From assembly GCA_020025305.1 (NCBI GenBank), contig JAHHSG010000011.1, forward strand, positions 7,331 through 71,330: a DNA stretch of 64,000 nt, written 5' to 3'. Of the stretch, positions 1 to 8,343 are shown piece after piece. Every line of letters begins with the position of its first letter. Positions within the stretch are counted from its first letter, which is position 1. Both the position numbers and the translations under genes were made by a program. Below the pieces are notes generated by a model. The model saw nothing but the letters and a program-made list of their open reading frames with translations. It made no database searches and had not been told where the DNA came from. Origin of the DNA: Oscillospiraceae bacterium. GTDB taxonomy: Bacteria; Bacillota; Clostridia; Oscillospirales; Oscillospiraceae.

Positions 1-1
1 A

Positions 2-64
2 TACAATGACGGTAACAACTGTTTTAACTGATGATTTCTTTTCGCTTCGATTTAGGTTTTTCAT
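2..64 (-). CDS. N-terminus of an unidentified protein, cut by the window edge
   Basis: A leftward gene begins here and leaves the window. Its ATG (64-62) has an AGGAGG ribosome binding site on the minus strand at 74-79, a good distance upstream. Only 21 codons are visible: a lysine/arginine/serine-rich start (MKNLNRSEKKSS) turning into a hydrophobic stretch, as in a signal peptide or first membrane helix. The family cannot be told. It lies beyond the terminator of the dihydroxyacetone kinase gene, so it is probably a separate unit. Confidence 0.5.
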   Translation of the reverse strand, partial: MKNLNRSEKKSSVKTVVTVIV

Positions 65-140
65 CGTTGTACACCTCCTACACAGCCTAGATCGATTTTG
101 CATCCACAAAGGAGCGTCCACATTGTCTTTCCTAAGGGTA

Positions 141-182
141 TTTTATAAAAATAGCCTGCAGCATCATTGCATACAGGCCATT
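141..182 (-). terminator. Terminator after the dihydroxyacetone kinase gene
   Basis: On the minus strand a 9-bp stem (AATGGCCTG with CAGGCTATT, one wobble pair) is followed by TTTTTAT. It lies about 45 bases past the stop codon of the kinase gene. Confidence 0.6.
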
Positions 183-226
183 TTTATCATGAGCATACTA
201 TTTCTGGGTACTCCCAACGTATCGTT

Positions 227-2002
227 TTATTCGTCGTCCGACAAATAGGACAGACTGCCGGCAAGCTGGCTGAAAACTACGCCCAGGGCGTGAGCGCCGG
301 CGTCCGGATAGCCAAGGCTGCGTTCACCCACTGTCCCCGCACGACCCATGCGCGCCACAATATCCTTGGTCTTTTCTGCGCCTTCCACCGCGGCCTTTGT
401 CGAAAGCTGAAGTGCAGTTTCCACAGATGTTCCTTCCTCTGCGCTTTTGAGAAGGCTCTGGGCACAAGGGATCAGCGCATCCATCAGCGTCTTATCCCCC
501 ACCTGTGCGCCACGTCCAAAGGACCGCTCTCCTGTGCGATAGACACCATCTGCCGTCGCCTGCACCATTCCGGCAAACTCGCGCAGCGTCAGTGTTTCCT
601 TCTCTCCGGCAAATCTGGATGCCGCACGGAATGCGCTGCCCCAGATAGGGCCGGATGCTCCGCCGCAATGCTCCATAATAATCATGGAAACACTGTCGAG
701 GAAGTCACCGATGGTACGGCTGTGCTCACTCATGATTTCCTGCCACTCACACTTCAGCTGCCGGAAGCCCTTGGCCACACTCATGCCAAAGTCTCCGTCA
801 CCGGCATAAGAGTCCAGTTCGCAGAAGGGAACCTCATTTTTAATAATCGTCTCACTCATATCATCCACCATGTATAGGATATTCTCCTTGGTGATGCAAT
901 TATGTTTGATGTATTTCCAGTTCTCCGGCGACTCCTTGGCAAAGGAGACTTCCACGGCATGAGCCACCGTGTTCTCTGCAGCCATCTCCATATTGGGAAG
1001 CTGCTGGCCGTCAATCGTAAGGGCAGGTGCGCAGCAGGGATCGTTCAGCAGCTCTTTACGCTGCCGGTTCAGGCCAATGATGGACACGGAAGCGCCGGCC
1101 ATGTCGATGCTGGTCAGATAATTGCCTACCAGCATACGCTCCACTTGACAACTGCGCTTTTTCAGCACCTTGGCCACGCTGTTGGCCAGAAGGTACAGCT
1201 CCTGCAGGGGCGTTCCGCCAAAGCCATTAATCAAAACGGCAATGCCCTCCGTGCGGCCTTCCTCCGGCAGTTCCTGCAGCAATGCATCCACCATGCGAAC
1301 TGCCAGTTCATCCGCTGTGGCCACCTTTTCCCGGCGCACACCGGGCTCACCGTGGATTCCGACGCCGAACTCCATCTCATCGTCATTCAGCACAAATGTA
1401 GGCGTTCCCTTGGCAGGCACGGTGCAGGAGGTCAGCGCAAAGCCGAGGCTCTTTACGTTTTTCACGGCATCCTCTGCAACGGCCTTGACTTCCTGCAGGC
1501 TCATGCCCCGCTGGGCGGCAGCGCCGGCAATCTTGTGGATGAGAACCGTTCCGGCAACGCCACGTCTGCCTACCGTATAGAGGCTGTCCTGCACGGCAAT
1601 ATCGTCATCCACACGCACATAGTCAACGCAGATGCCATCCTCCTGCGCCAGTGCCATGGCATTGGTGAAATTCATCATGTCACCACTATAGTTCTTGATA
1701 ATCAGCAGCGTCCCCTTCTCACTCTGGGTCTGGCGAATGGCACGATACACCTGAATCTGTGAAGGAGACGCAAACACGTCACCGCAGACAGCGGCATCCA
1801 GAAGTCCCTGTCCCACATACCCGGCATGGGCCGGTTCATGGCCGCTGCCGCCGCCGCAAATCAGCGTGACCTTCTCCTGGTCAATATTCTTTTTATGAAT
1901 CACATTATACTTTTCATCCAGCGTTACGTCGGGATGTGCCAGCGCAAAACCATGACACATTTCGGAAACAACGGATTCCGGCGTGTTGATGATCTTTTTC
2001 AT
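227..2002 (-). CDS. dhaK: Dihydroxyacetone kinase, DhaK-DhaL fusion
   Basis: A 591-residue single-chain kinase that phosphorylates dihydroxyacetone to dihydroxyacetone phosphate, feeding glycerol-derived carbon into glycolysis. The N-terminal DhaK half (about 1-330) has the substrate-binding histidine in GIHGEPG near residue 217, which forms the covalent hemiaminal with the substrate. The C-terminal DhaL half (about 380-585) carries the Mg-ATP motif GDGDFG near residue 400 and the GGASGP motif. A fused protein with no DhaM partner points to the ATP-dependent type rather than the PTS-dependent type. It starts 11 bases after the stop of the glycerol dehydrogenase gene, so the two form one unit. 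The upstream promoter region appears to have been lost (see the next entries), so expression is uncertain. Confidence 0.93.
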   Translation of the reverse strand: MKKIINTPESVVSEMCHGFALAHPDVTLDEKYNVIHKKNIDQEKVTLICGGGSGHEPAHAGYVGQGLLDAAVCGDVFASPSQIQVYRAIRQTQSEKGTLLIIKNYSGDMMNFTNAMALAQEDGICVDYVRVDDDIAVQDSLYTVGRRGVAGTVLIHKIAGAAAQRGMSLQEVKAVAEDAVKNVKSLGFALTSCTVPAKGTPTFVLNDDEMEFGVGIHGEPGVRREKVATADELAVRMVDALLQELPEEGRTEGIAVLINGFGGTPLQELYLLANSVAKVLKKRSCQVERMLVGNYLTSIDMAGASVSIIGLNRQRKELLNDPCCAPALTIDGQQLPNMEMAAENTVAHAVEVSFAKESPENWKYIKHNCITKENILYMVDDMSETIIKNEVPFCELDSYAGDGDFGMSVAKGFRQLKCEWQEIMSEHSRTIGDFLDSVSMIIMEHCGGASGPIWGSAFRAASRFAGEKETLTLREFAGMVQATADGVYRTGERSFGRGAQVGDKTLMDALIPCAQSLLKSAEEGTSVETALQLSTKAAVEGAEKTKDIVARMGRAGTVGERSLGYPDAGAHALGVVFSQLAGSLSYLSDDE

Positions 2003-2013
2003 GATTGTCTCCC

Positions 2014-3051
2014 TTATTTATAAGACTTGCCGATCTCGTCAGCGGCGCGAATGGCAGAAACCACACTCTCTACGGTGATGGGGAAAGGCATGGCGTAGAC
2101 AGACTCCTCGGGGATGCAGGTCTTCTTTGCCACCGCCAGCAGCTCTTCATCGGTGATTTCAGGAACGCCGATGTCTGCCAGACACACGGGCAGGCCCACT
2201 TCCAGATTGAACTTAATCACCGTCTCAATCTCTTCCATAGGCGCATTTTCCAGCACCAGCTGTGCAATCGTACCGAAAGCGACCTTCTCACCGTGGAAAG
2301 AATGGTGGGTGCCGGGCAGCATGGACAGACCGTCATGGATGGCGTGGGCCGCTGCAAGACCTGCGCTCTCAAAGCCCAGACCGGAGAGCAGGATATTTGC
2401 CTCCACAATATTCTCCAAAGCGGGCGTCACCACATTGTGATCACAGGCGATCTTTGCCTTCATGCCATCCTCCAGCAGTGTCTCATAGCACAGCTTTGCA
2501 AGGGCAAGGGCCGCTTTCGTGCCTTTCGCCCCGTCGCAGACACCTTCACGCACGCCGCAGGGCAGACCGGCATTCACATTGGCAAAGGAACGAGCCGACG
2601 CACGGGCTTCAAACCAGGTGGACATGGCATCCCCCATGCCGGAAACCAGGAAGCGGGTGGGTGCCTTGGCAATGCAGGTCGTATCCACCAGCACCACACT
2701 GGGACTGGCCTTAAAGTATGCATAGTCATCAAACGCACCGCTCTCGGTATACATAACGGCAGAATGGCTGGTGGGTGCATCCGTCGCTGCAATGGTGGGT
2801 ACGGCGATCATCCCCACGCCCTCTGCCACACATTTGGCGGTATCTAGTGCTCTTCCGCCGCCAAGACCCACCGTGCAGCTGCATTTGTGCTGCTTGGCAA
2901 CACCCTTGAGCCGCTCGATCTCCTGCCGGGAACACTCCCCACGGAAGGCATCCATAATGAAGGCAACGCACCCCTTGTCTTCGCAAAGGACGCAGGGTCT
3001 CCATACCCCCGGTAATTTTCTCAAGGTAAATCGAGGCGGCCATGTAAACAC
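2014..3051 (-). pseudogene. gldA: Glycerol dehydrogenase with lost 5' end
   Basis: From about residue 37 (RGECSRQEIERLKG) to the end this matches iron-containing glycerol dehydrogenase, which oxidises glycerol to dihydroxyacetone for the kinase encoded next. Visible are the nucleotide-binding GLGGGRALDTAK, the TIAATDAPTSHSAV segment and the metal ligands in GMGDAMSTWFEA, AAHAIHDGLS and HHSFHGEKVAFG. Intact family members have about 65 residues before GECS; here only about 36 remain and they do not resemble the family. A neighbouring frame reads AASIYLEKITGGMETLRP, so a frameshift near 2990-3010 may add to a deletion. Immediately beyond, the strand reads as the 3' half of a divergent AraC-type gene. 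I infer a deletion that removed both 5' ends; the protein is probably inactive. Confidence 0.75.
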
Positions 3052-3061
3052 CGGCGATTCC

Positions 3062-3385
3062 CCCCTGCTTCCGGCGTTACAATATATGGAAGAAAACAGA
3101 GAACACCTGATTACGCAAGCGCAGATGGCAGAACTATGTCATTTGAGTCCCAGCTATTTCAGCCGTTTATTTACCCACGAAATGGGCGTCAACTTCTCCC
3201 AGTATAGCGCTTCCAAGAAAATTGCGTGGGCACGGGAGCTGCTGGAGCAAACCAACGACTCCATCGCTGTCATCAGCGAAAAACTTGGCTTCTCGTCCGC
3301 TGCGTATTTTATTAAGGTCTTTAAGAAACATGAGGGAATCACGCCCCTGCTTTATAGAAAATATAACAACAAATTGAATAAATAA
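3062..3385 (+). pseudogene. AraC-family regulator, C-terminal DNA-binding domain only
   Basis: About 105 codons encode a typical AraC/XylS double helix-turn-helix: ALQYMEENREHLITQAQMAE, then CHLSPSYFSRLFTHEMG, then the second helix pair ending AAYFIKVFKKHEGITPL. Family members carry an N-terminal ligand domain of 150-200 residues, which is missing. Upstream the same frame only reads through the opposite strand of the glycerol dehydrogenase gene. Such regulators are often divergent from dha-type operons, so this is probably the former activator of the glycerol genes, truncated by the same deletion. No start codon with a ribosome binding site is evident. Confidence 0.75.
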
Positions 3386-3400
3386 GTTCCGGTCTTCATC

Positions 3401-3440
3401 AGCGGCAGCACCCAAGACATGAGTGCTGCCGCTGTTCCCC
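3401..3440 (+). terminator. Hairpin after the AraC fragment
   Basis: A perfect 11-bp stem (AGCGGCAGCAC / GTGCTGCCGCT, loop 11) begins 16 bases past the AraC stop. The following GTTCCCCTCTT is only weakly T-rich. Confidence 0.45.
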
Positions 3441-3849
3441 TCTTGCTCCATCCATTGTCTATTCTTGCAGCGGTACATCCTTCCCTCTCCCCTGCGCCAG
3501 TCGGTATTAAAAGTGATATATATTGGGAAAATAGCAGAAGTGGGTTGATTTTGTTTCGTTTGAGGTCTAAAATTATTACCTTGGTTAACGTAACGACGCT
3601 CATCTGATGAAAACCGGGTGCAGAATCCGGCTTGATCAGTCCCCGGGCGGTACAGAGAGATAGTGTCATACTCCAAGAGGCTGAAAAAAGCTCCTTGCAC
3701 AACCAGGGGGAAGCCCGCTTCTCCCTCTGAGAGTATTGCTGCCGCAGACCCTGAAATAGAATAAGACTGCCTTGGACAGGCTCTGCCTCCTGCGTATGCA
3801 TACGGTGAAATGATTCCCCGGTGCAGGAATAACAGCACATGCAGACAAA

Positions 3850-3898
3850 AGCAAGGCCACCTCCTTCAGGGGAGATGACCTTGCTATATATTTTTTTA
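3850..3898 (+). terminator. Orphan rightward terminator
   Basis: AGCAAGG...CTCC, loop TTCA, GGGGA...CCTTGCT form an interrupted stem of about 15 bp, followed by ATATATTTTTTTA. No coding gene precedes it on this strand within 450 bases. Confidence 0.6.
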
Positions 3899-4147
3899 GC
3901 TGCTTCCAAACACAGGCAAGAACAATCCTATTGTTCCTAAAAAAGCTCCAAAATGCCAGCCGTTGTAATAACCTTGTGCTTTCGGCTGACAGCATTGCTG
4001 CATAGAGAAAATGTTGGGATCTTCAAAAAAGGCAACGGAATGTCCAAAGGGTAAATGTTTTCTCTCTTTTTCCGACTTCCCAGTCGAATATAGCGGAAAA
4101 ACAGGTTGATTTGAACCCTTGCGGATGACACAGAAAGAGGTGTTGGT

Positions 4148-6118
4148 TTGAATATTGTTTTAGTGGTAGATCAGTATGACCACAGTAATAACGGCACAAC
4201 AATTACAGCCCGGCGGTTTGCTGAACAGCTCCGCAAGCGGGGACACACTGTAAAAGTTTTGGCATCAGGTGAACCTGAGCCGGATAAAATCACCGTTCCT
4301 ACGCACACAATTCCTTTTTTTCAGCGGCTGGTAGATGCACAGGGCATGTGCTTTGCTGAGCCGGTGGATGAGGCCTACTATCAAGCGTTCAAGGATGCGG
4401 ATATTGTACATTTTTATATGCCCTTCCGTTTCTGCCGCCGTGGAGAGTCTATCGCCCGACAGATGCATATTCCCACCATTGCCGCATTTCACGTTCAGCC
4501 GGAAAATATTACATCCAGCATTGGGCTTGGAAAAACGGCTTGGGCCAATCACTTCCTGTACTGGTGGTTCAAAGACGTATTCTATAACCGATTCCGCTCC
4601 ATCCACTGTCCCAGCCAATTCATCGCTCAACAGCTGCAGGCGCACGGTTATGATTCTAAATTGTATGTCATCAGCAACGGTGTGGATGAGGCCTTCCGGC
4701 CTGCACCGCAGAGTGTCCCGCGAACAGATAACACGTTCCGCATATTGATGATCGGTCGCCTCTCTGAGGAAAAACGGCAGGATCTTATGATCAAGGCAGC
4801 TCAGCTGAGCCGCTACCGGGATAAAATCCAGTTGATTTTTGCTGGAAAGGGCCCGTTGCAAAAGAAATATGAAGCCATGGGGGCAGAGCTCCCCAGAAAG
4901 CCCATATTTGGGTTTTACAAACAGGAGGAACTGATAGAACTAATCCACAGCTGTGACCTTTACGTCCACGCCTCGGATGCGGAAATTGAGGGTATCTCCT
5001 GCATAGAGGCCTTCACCTGCGGACTGGTTCCCGTTATCTCCGACTCCAAGTTGTCTGCAACCGGCCAGTTTGCGCTGGATACGCGCTGTACCTTTCCGGC
5101 CGGAGACGCACAGGCGCTGGCTGAGCGAATGGACTACTGGCTTGCGCATCCTAACGAGAAAATGGCATTATCCCGACGCTATGCAGCCTATGGCGACAGT
5201 ATGCGTGTAGATCGATGTGTGCAGCAGGCCGAGCAGATGTATGCTGAAACCATTGCAGAATGGAAAAAGAAAGGGTTTCGCCAGCCCAAGGAAAATACTT
5301 TTCGTCGTATCACCCACCCGAATATCGAGAAAGCCGCCCGCAACTATGGAAAAGGCTGGGCCGGAAAGGCATGGTTATCCGCTCTGCTGACGAATCTGCT
5401 TTCCCCTGTGATGTACCTTGTGGATTTCCTTGTGTGGGGTTTTTCCATAGAGGGTCGGGAAAATATTCGAAATTTAAAGGGCGGTGCCATCACCGTCATG
5501 AATCATATCCATCCCATGGACTGCACCATGGTTAAACTGGCGACCTTCCCACGGCGGCTTCACTACATCAGTATGCGGGGGAATCTGGAACTGCCCGTGA
5601 TCGGCTGGTTTTTGAAGGCCTGCGGTGCAACCCCCCTTCTGGATAACACAGCCTCCCAAATGCTCCATCTGGAAAAGGGCATAGAACGCAGCATTGCACA
5701 GGGAAACTGGACTCATTTTTATGCCGAAGGTCTGCTAGTACGCTACCACAAGGATATACGGCCTTTCCACAGAGGCGCATTTCTCGCCGCAGTGCGGACG
5801 GACTGCCCTGTGATCCCCATGCGGTTAGTCTGCGACGACCCCCATGGCCTCCGCAGTCTGTGGAGAAAGAAACCTTTCCTGCGGCTCATTATCGGGAAGC
5901 CGCTGTACCGAGACAAATCGCTTCCTCAGTGCGAGGCTGTCAACGACCTAATGAATCGCACACATCAGGCCATGGAAGCCTTAGACCGCCCTGCCGCAAG
6001 CGAAGCAATATGGGAAACTGGCTGCCATTGTGCTGATGACAATGGCACGGAAACCACCCAAGAGGCACAGCAGCTTGATCACTACGGATGCTCTTGCGGC
6101 GAGAATACTCCCAGCTAA
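4148..6118 (+). CDS. Fused GT4 glycosyltransferase and PlsC-type acyltransferase
   Basis: A 656-residue protein with two enzymes in one chain. Residues 1 to about 375 are a GT-B fold GT4 glycosyltransferase: MNIVLVVDQY at the start, NGVDEAFRP, then GRLSEEKRQD and SDAEIEGISCIEAFTCGLVP with the nucleotide-sugar-binding glutamates. Residues about 420-640 are a PlsC/LPLAT acyltransferase with the catalytic HxxxxD in NHIHPMDC near residue 453 and the FYAEGLLVR substrate motif. A hydrophobic segment (LLSPVMYLVDFLVWGF) joins them and should hold the protein at the membrane. The start is TTG with AGAGG about 8 bases upstream. The likely role is making an acylated or diacylglycerol-linked glycolipid on the inner leaflet; sugar and acceptor are unknown. 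Lone genes of each type are common, so the fusion suggests coupled steps. Confidence 0.85.
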   Translation: MNIVLVVDQYDHSNNGTTITARRFAEQLRKRGHTVKVLASGEPEPDKITVPTHTIPFFQRLVDAQGMCFAEPVDEAYYQAFKDADIVHFYMPFRFCRRGESIARQMHIPTIAAFHVQPENITSSIGLGKTAWANHFLYWWFKDVFYNRFRSIHCPSQFIAQQLQAHGYDSKLYVISNGVDEAFRPAPQSVPRTDNTFRILMIGRLSEEKRQDLMIKAAQLSRYRDKIQLIFAGKGPLQKKYEAMGAELPRKPIFGFYKQEELIELIHSCDLYVHASDAEIEGISCIEAFTCGLVPVISDSKLSATGQFALDTRCTFPAGDAQALAERMDYWLAHPNEKMALSRRYAAYGDSMRVDRCVQQAEQMYAETIAEWKKKGFRQPKENTFRRITHPNIEKAARNYGKGWAGKAWLSALLTNLLSPVMYLVDFLVWGFSIEGRENIRNLKGGAITVMNHIHPMDCTMVKLATFPRRLHYISMRGNLELPVIGWFLKACGATPLLDNTASQMLHLEKGIERSIAQGNWTHFYAEGLLVRYHKDIRPFHRGAFLAAVRTDCPVIPMRLVCDDPHGLRSLWRKKPFLRLIIGKPLYRDKSLPQCEAVNDLMNRTHQAMEALDRPAASEAIWETGCHCADDNGTETTQEAQQLDHYGCSCGENTPS

Positions 6119-6274
6119 GTGAAACTGTCCCCGCTGAGATTCCTTGGTGTTCTTTTCTAAAACTGCCCGTTTTCAACCTTCGGAATGTTCTGTACGTTTA
6201 GTCGTATTTTGTATTATTTTGAGTTAAAATGGTCAATTTCTGTTCCGAAATAAATGAAATGCGTCTTTTTGTGC

Positions 6275-6326
6275 AAAGTTCATAAGTTCTGTCCATAAAT
6301 TTCAGCGCATTGCTCTTATGAACTTT
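6275..6326. promoter_or_regulatory. 12-bp inverted repeat upstream of GAPDH
   Basis: AAAGTTCATAAG (6275-6286) and its exact complement CTTATGAACTTT (6315-6326) flank 28 bases. The interval from 6119 holds no gene. The repeat lies about 35 bases before the -10 box at 6361 and could be an operator for the glycolytic gene. It could also be a long-loop terminator of the preceding gene, because the right arm runs into TTTTTC. Confidence 0.4.
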
Positions 6327-6357
6327 TTCAGTTATGTGAGATTTTCCTTATCCCTTA

Positions 6358-6366
6358 TGCTATACT
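6358..6366 (+). promoter_or_regulatory. Extended -10 promoter of GAPDH
   Basis: TGCTATACT: a TATACT -10 box (6361-6366) preceded by TGC. No good -35 hexamer is seen 17 bases upstream (GAGATT), consistent with an extended -10 promoter. The start codon lies 62 bases downstream. Confidence 0.45.
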
Positions 6367-6427
6367 TAAATTGGAACAAATCGGAGCCTCTCCGCATAAG
6401 AGGAACAAAAAAGGAGGAAACTCATTT

Positions 6428-7453
6428 ATGGCAATCAAAGTAGGAATTAATGGTTTCGGCCGTATCGGCCGTATTGCTCTGCGCATTCTGGAGGAGCGCG
6501 GCAGCAGCACGTATCAGGTCTGCGGCATCAATCTGCGCAATGCCGATCTGGATTATATGGTCTATCAGGTGAAGTACGACAGTGTGTTCAAAACATTCCA
6601 CGGCTCTGTGGAGCACGATGACCGCCACCTCATCATCAATGGGAAAAAAATTCGTGTCTACAGTGAGAGTGATGCCGCCCTCATTCCCTGGCATGATTGC
6701 GGCGCGGAATACATCATCGAGTCCACCGGCGCTTTCAACACCACCGAAAAAGGTGCACTGCACCTGCTTAATGGAGCCAAGAAGGTGATTCTCTCCGCCC
6801 CGGCCAAGGACGACTGTACCCCCACCTTTGTGATGGGTGTGAACCACAAAAACTATACCCCTGACATGAACGTGGTCTCCAACGCTTCGTGCACTACCAA
6901 CTGTCTTGCCCCTATGACCAAGGTCATTAACGACACCTTTGGCATTGAGCAGGCTCTCATGTCCACCATCCACGCCGCCACCGCCAAGCAGAAGGCCGTG
7001 GATGCCCGTGCAGGCCGTGACTGGCGCACAGGCCGCAGCGTGCTGGGCAACATTATTCCCTCCACCACCGGCGCTGCCAAGGCTGTTGGCCTGGTCATTC
7101 CAGAGCTGAAAGGCAAGATGACGGGCATGAGCTTCCGCGTCCCCACCAATGATGTCTCCGTGGTCGACCTGACGGCACGCCTCAAGCACCCGGCCAGTTA
7201 TCACGACGTGTGCATTGCCATGGAAAACGCCGCCCGCAACAGCATGAAGGGGATCATCTCCTGCACGACCGATCAGGTGGTTTCCTCCGACCTTACCGGG
7301 TTTTCCGAAACCTGCATCTTTGATGAAACCGCCGGCATCATGCTGGACGACAACTTCGTCAAGCTGATTGCATGGTACGACAACGAGTGGGGCTACACCA
7401 ATAAGATCATGGATCTCATCGCCTATATGTACAGTGTCGATCATCAGGAGTGA
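6428..7453 (+). CDS. gap: Glyceraldehyde-3-phosphate dehydrogenase
   Basis: 341 residues; oxidises and phosphorylates glyceraldehyde 3-phosphate to 1,3-bisphosphoglycerate with NAD+ in cytoplasmic glycolysis. Starts MAIKVGINGFGRIGR, the Rossmann NAD-binding segment. The catalytic cysteine is in SNASCTTNCLAP, with the partner histidine in STIHAATAKQKAVD, and the C-terminus has WYDNEWGYTNKIMDLI. The ATG at 6428 follows AAAGGAGG by 8 bases; upstream in-frame codons have no such site. Single-gene unit with its own promoter and terminator, not clustered with other glycolytic genes. Confidence 0.96.
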   Translation: MAIKVGINGFGRIGRIALRILEERGSSTYQVCGINLRNADLDYMVYQVKYDSVFKTFHGSVEHDDRHLIINGKKIRVYSESDAALIPWHDCGAEYIIESTGAFNTTEKGALHLLNGAKKVILSAPAKDDCTPTFVMGVNHKNYTPDMNVVSNASCTTNCLAPMTKVINDTFGIEQALMSTIHAATAKQKAVDARAGRDWRTGRSVLGNIIPSTTGAAKAVGLVIPELKGKMTGMSFRVPTNDVSVVDLTARLKHPASYHDVCIAMENAARNSMKGIISCTTDQVVSSDLTGFSETCIFDETAGIMLDDNFVKLIAWYDNEWGYTNKIMDLIAYMYSVDHQE

Positions 7454-7474
7454 GTTTCCCCTGTCGCCATACAT

Positions 7475-7507
7475 AAAAAAGACACCCTTACCGGGTGTCT
7501 TTTTTAT
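7475..7507 (+). terminator. Terminator after GAPDH
   Basis: GACACCC, loop TTACC, GGGTGTC followed by TTTTTT, with AAAAAA on the other side, so it could work in both directions. Confidence 0.85.
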
Positions 7508-7577
7508 GGTCTGAAGATTGCCATATCGGTGAGATGACCAGTCCTCCAAAGAAAAGCTGTTGGGTAAAGGTCTGCCT

Positions 7578-7625
7578 ACAGTACCCGCTGTCACTTCTGA
7601 GCAGCGGGTGCTGTGTTTCTTTCTT
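7578..7625 (+). terminator. Second hairpin before the SpaA-like gene
   Basis: ACAGTACCCGCTG pairs with CAGCGGGTGCTGT (one mismatch, loop 11), followed by GTTTCTTTCTT. Only 70 bases separate it from the GAPDH terminator, so it ends no visible gene. It may be a back-up terminator or an attenuator. Confidence 0.45.
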
Positions 7626-7694
7626 CCGTAATCGACACATTTCCCTCTGCCTGTGGGGTATACTTACACCAAACGGCGAAAGGAGGGAGCATTC

Positions 7695-8306
7695 ATGAAA
7701 AAGTACAGCACGATGGTGCTTATTTTGCTCACGCTGCTCTGGTGTGTCCTTCCGGTGTGGGGGGAAGATTCCCAAGACGCTTTTGTCCCGGTCTGCGGCG
7801 GGAACCATTGTGCGCTGACCATCTGCGCCTATACCATGGACGGGTGCAGCCGTATCCCGCTGCCGGGCGCATCCTTTACGCTGTACAGCCATGACGGCAC
7901 TGTACTGGCCCATATGACCATCGGCGAAACGGGAACCGTCACTCTCTCCCATCTATCGGCGGGAACGTATTACTTAGAGCAAACCGGTGCACCCATCGGC
8001 TACCGCACAATGTCCCAGCCGTTGTCCCTACGCCTCGCGTCCAACGGCTCGGTGATCTTAGGCGATACCGTGACCTCCGCAGTCCATATTCTCCACCGCC
8101 GTATGCCGTGGGCCGCCGCACTGTGGGTGCTGCTGCCTCTCAGTCTGCTGCCGGCAATGGTGCGGCTGGGACTGCTATACTGGGAAAATATTGCTGCCGG
8201 ATTTGGAAATTTTTTGCGTTTGGTGCATTTGTCACAGTTTTTTTCTCGCATGAGGCGTATACTCAATATCAGAAAAGGAAATCCTACACCAGACAACGTA
8301 ATTTGA
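7695..8306 (+). CDS. Small secreted/membrane protein with SpaA-like (Cna-B type) domain
   Basis: 203 residues. The start MKKYSTMVLILLTLLWCVLP is a signal peptide, with AGGAGGGAG 5 bases upstream of the ATG. Residues about 40-115 form a prealbumin-like repeat typical of SpaA-type pilin and adhesin domains (LPGASFTLYSHDGTVL... LSAGTYYLEQTGAPIGY). A membrane helix follows (WAAALWVLLPLSLLPAMVRLG), then a basic cytoplasmic tail (RMRRILNIRKGN). There is no LPxTG sortase motif, so the single domain is displayed by a C-terminal anchor. No pilin or sortase genes are near. It may be a small surface or sensor protein; function unknown. Confidence 0.7.
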   Translation: MKKYSTMVLILLTLLWCVLPVWGEDSQDAFVPVCGGNHCALTICAYTMDGCSRIPLPGASFTLYSHDGTVLAHMTIGETGTVTLSHLSAGTYYLEQTGAPIGYRTMSQPLSLRLASNGSVILGDTVTSAVHILHRRMPWAAALWVLLPLSLLPAMVRLGLLYWENIAAGFGNFLRLVHLSQFFSRMRRILNIRKGNPTPDNVI

Positions 8307-8343
8307 ACAATAAAATAAACATAATGAAACAGGAGGAATAACT

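Larger units (their letters stand above)
3386..4147. other. Gene-free, hairpin-rich interval
   Basis: No convincing reading frame in 760 bases. Several short stems are visible: CCGG pairs around 3617-3634, a GGGGGAAG/CTTCTCCC stem near 3706-3726 and CCTGC/GCAGG near 3788-3826. They precede a good rightward terminator at 3850-3898 that has no gene in front of it. This could be a non-coding RNA or the remains of a deleted gene. The last 60 bases form the upstream region of the glycosyltransferase gene. Confidence 0.4.

Noticed and set aside
6371..6427. Nineteen extra N-terminal codons for GAPDH
   Set aside because: They precede the AAAGGAGG ribosome site and do not match the family; ATG 6428 is the start.
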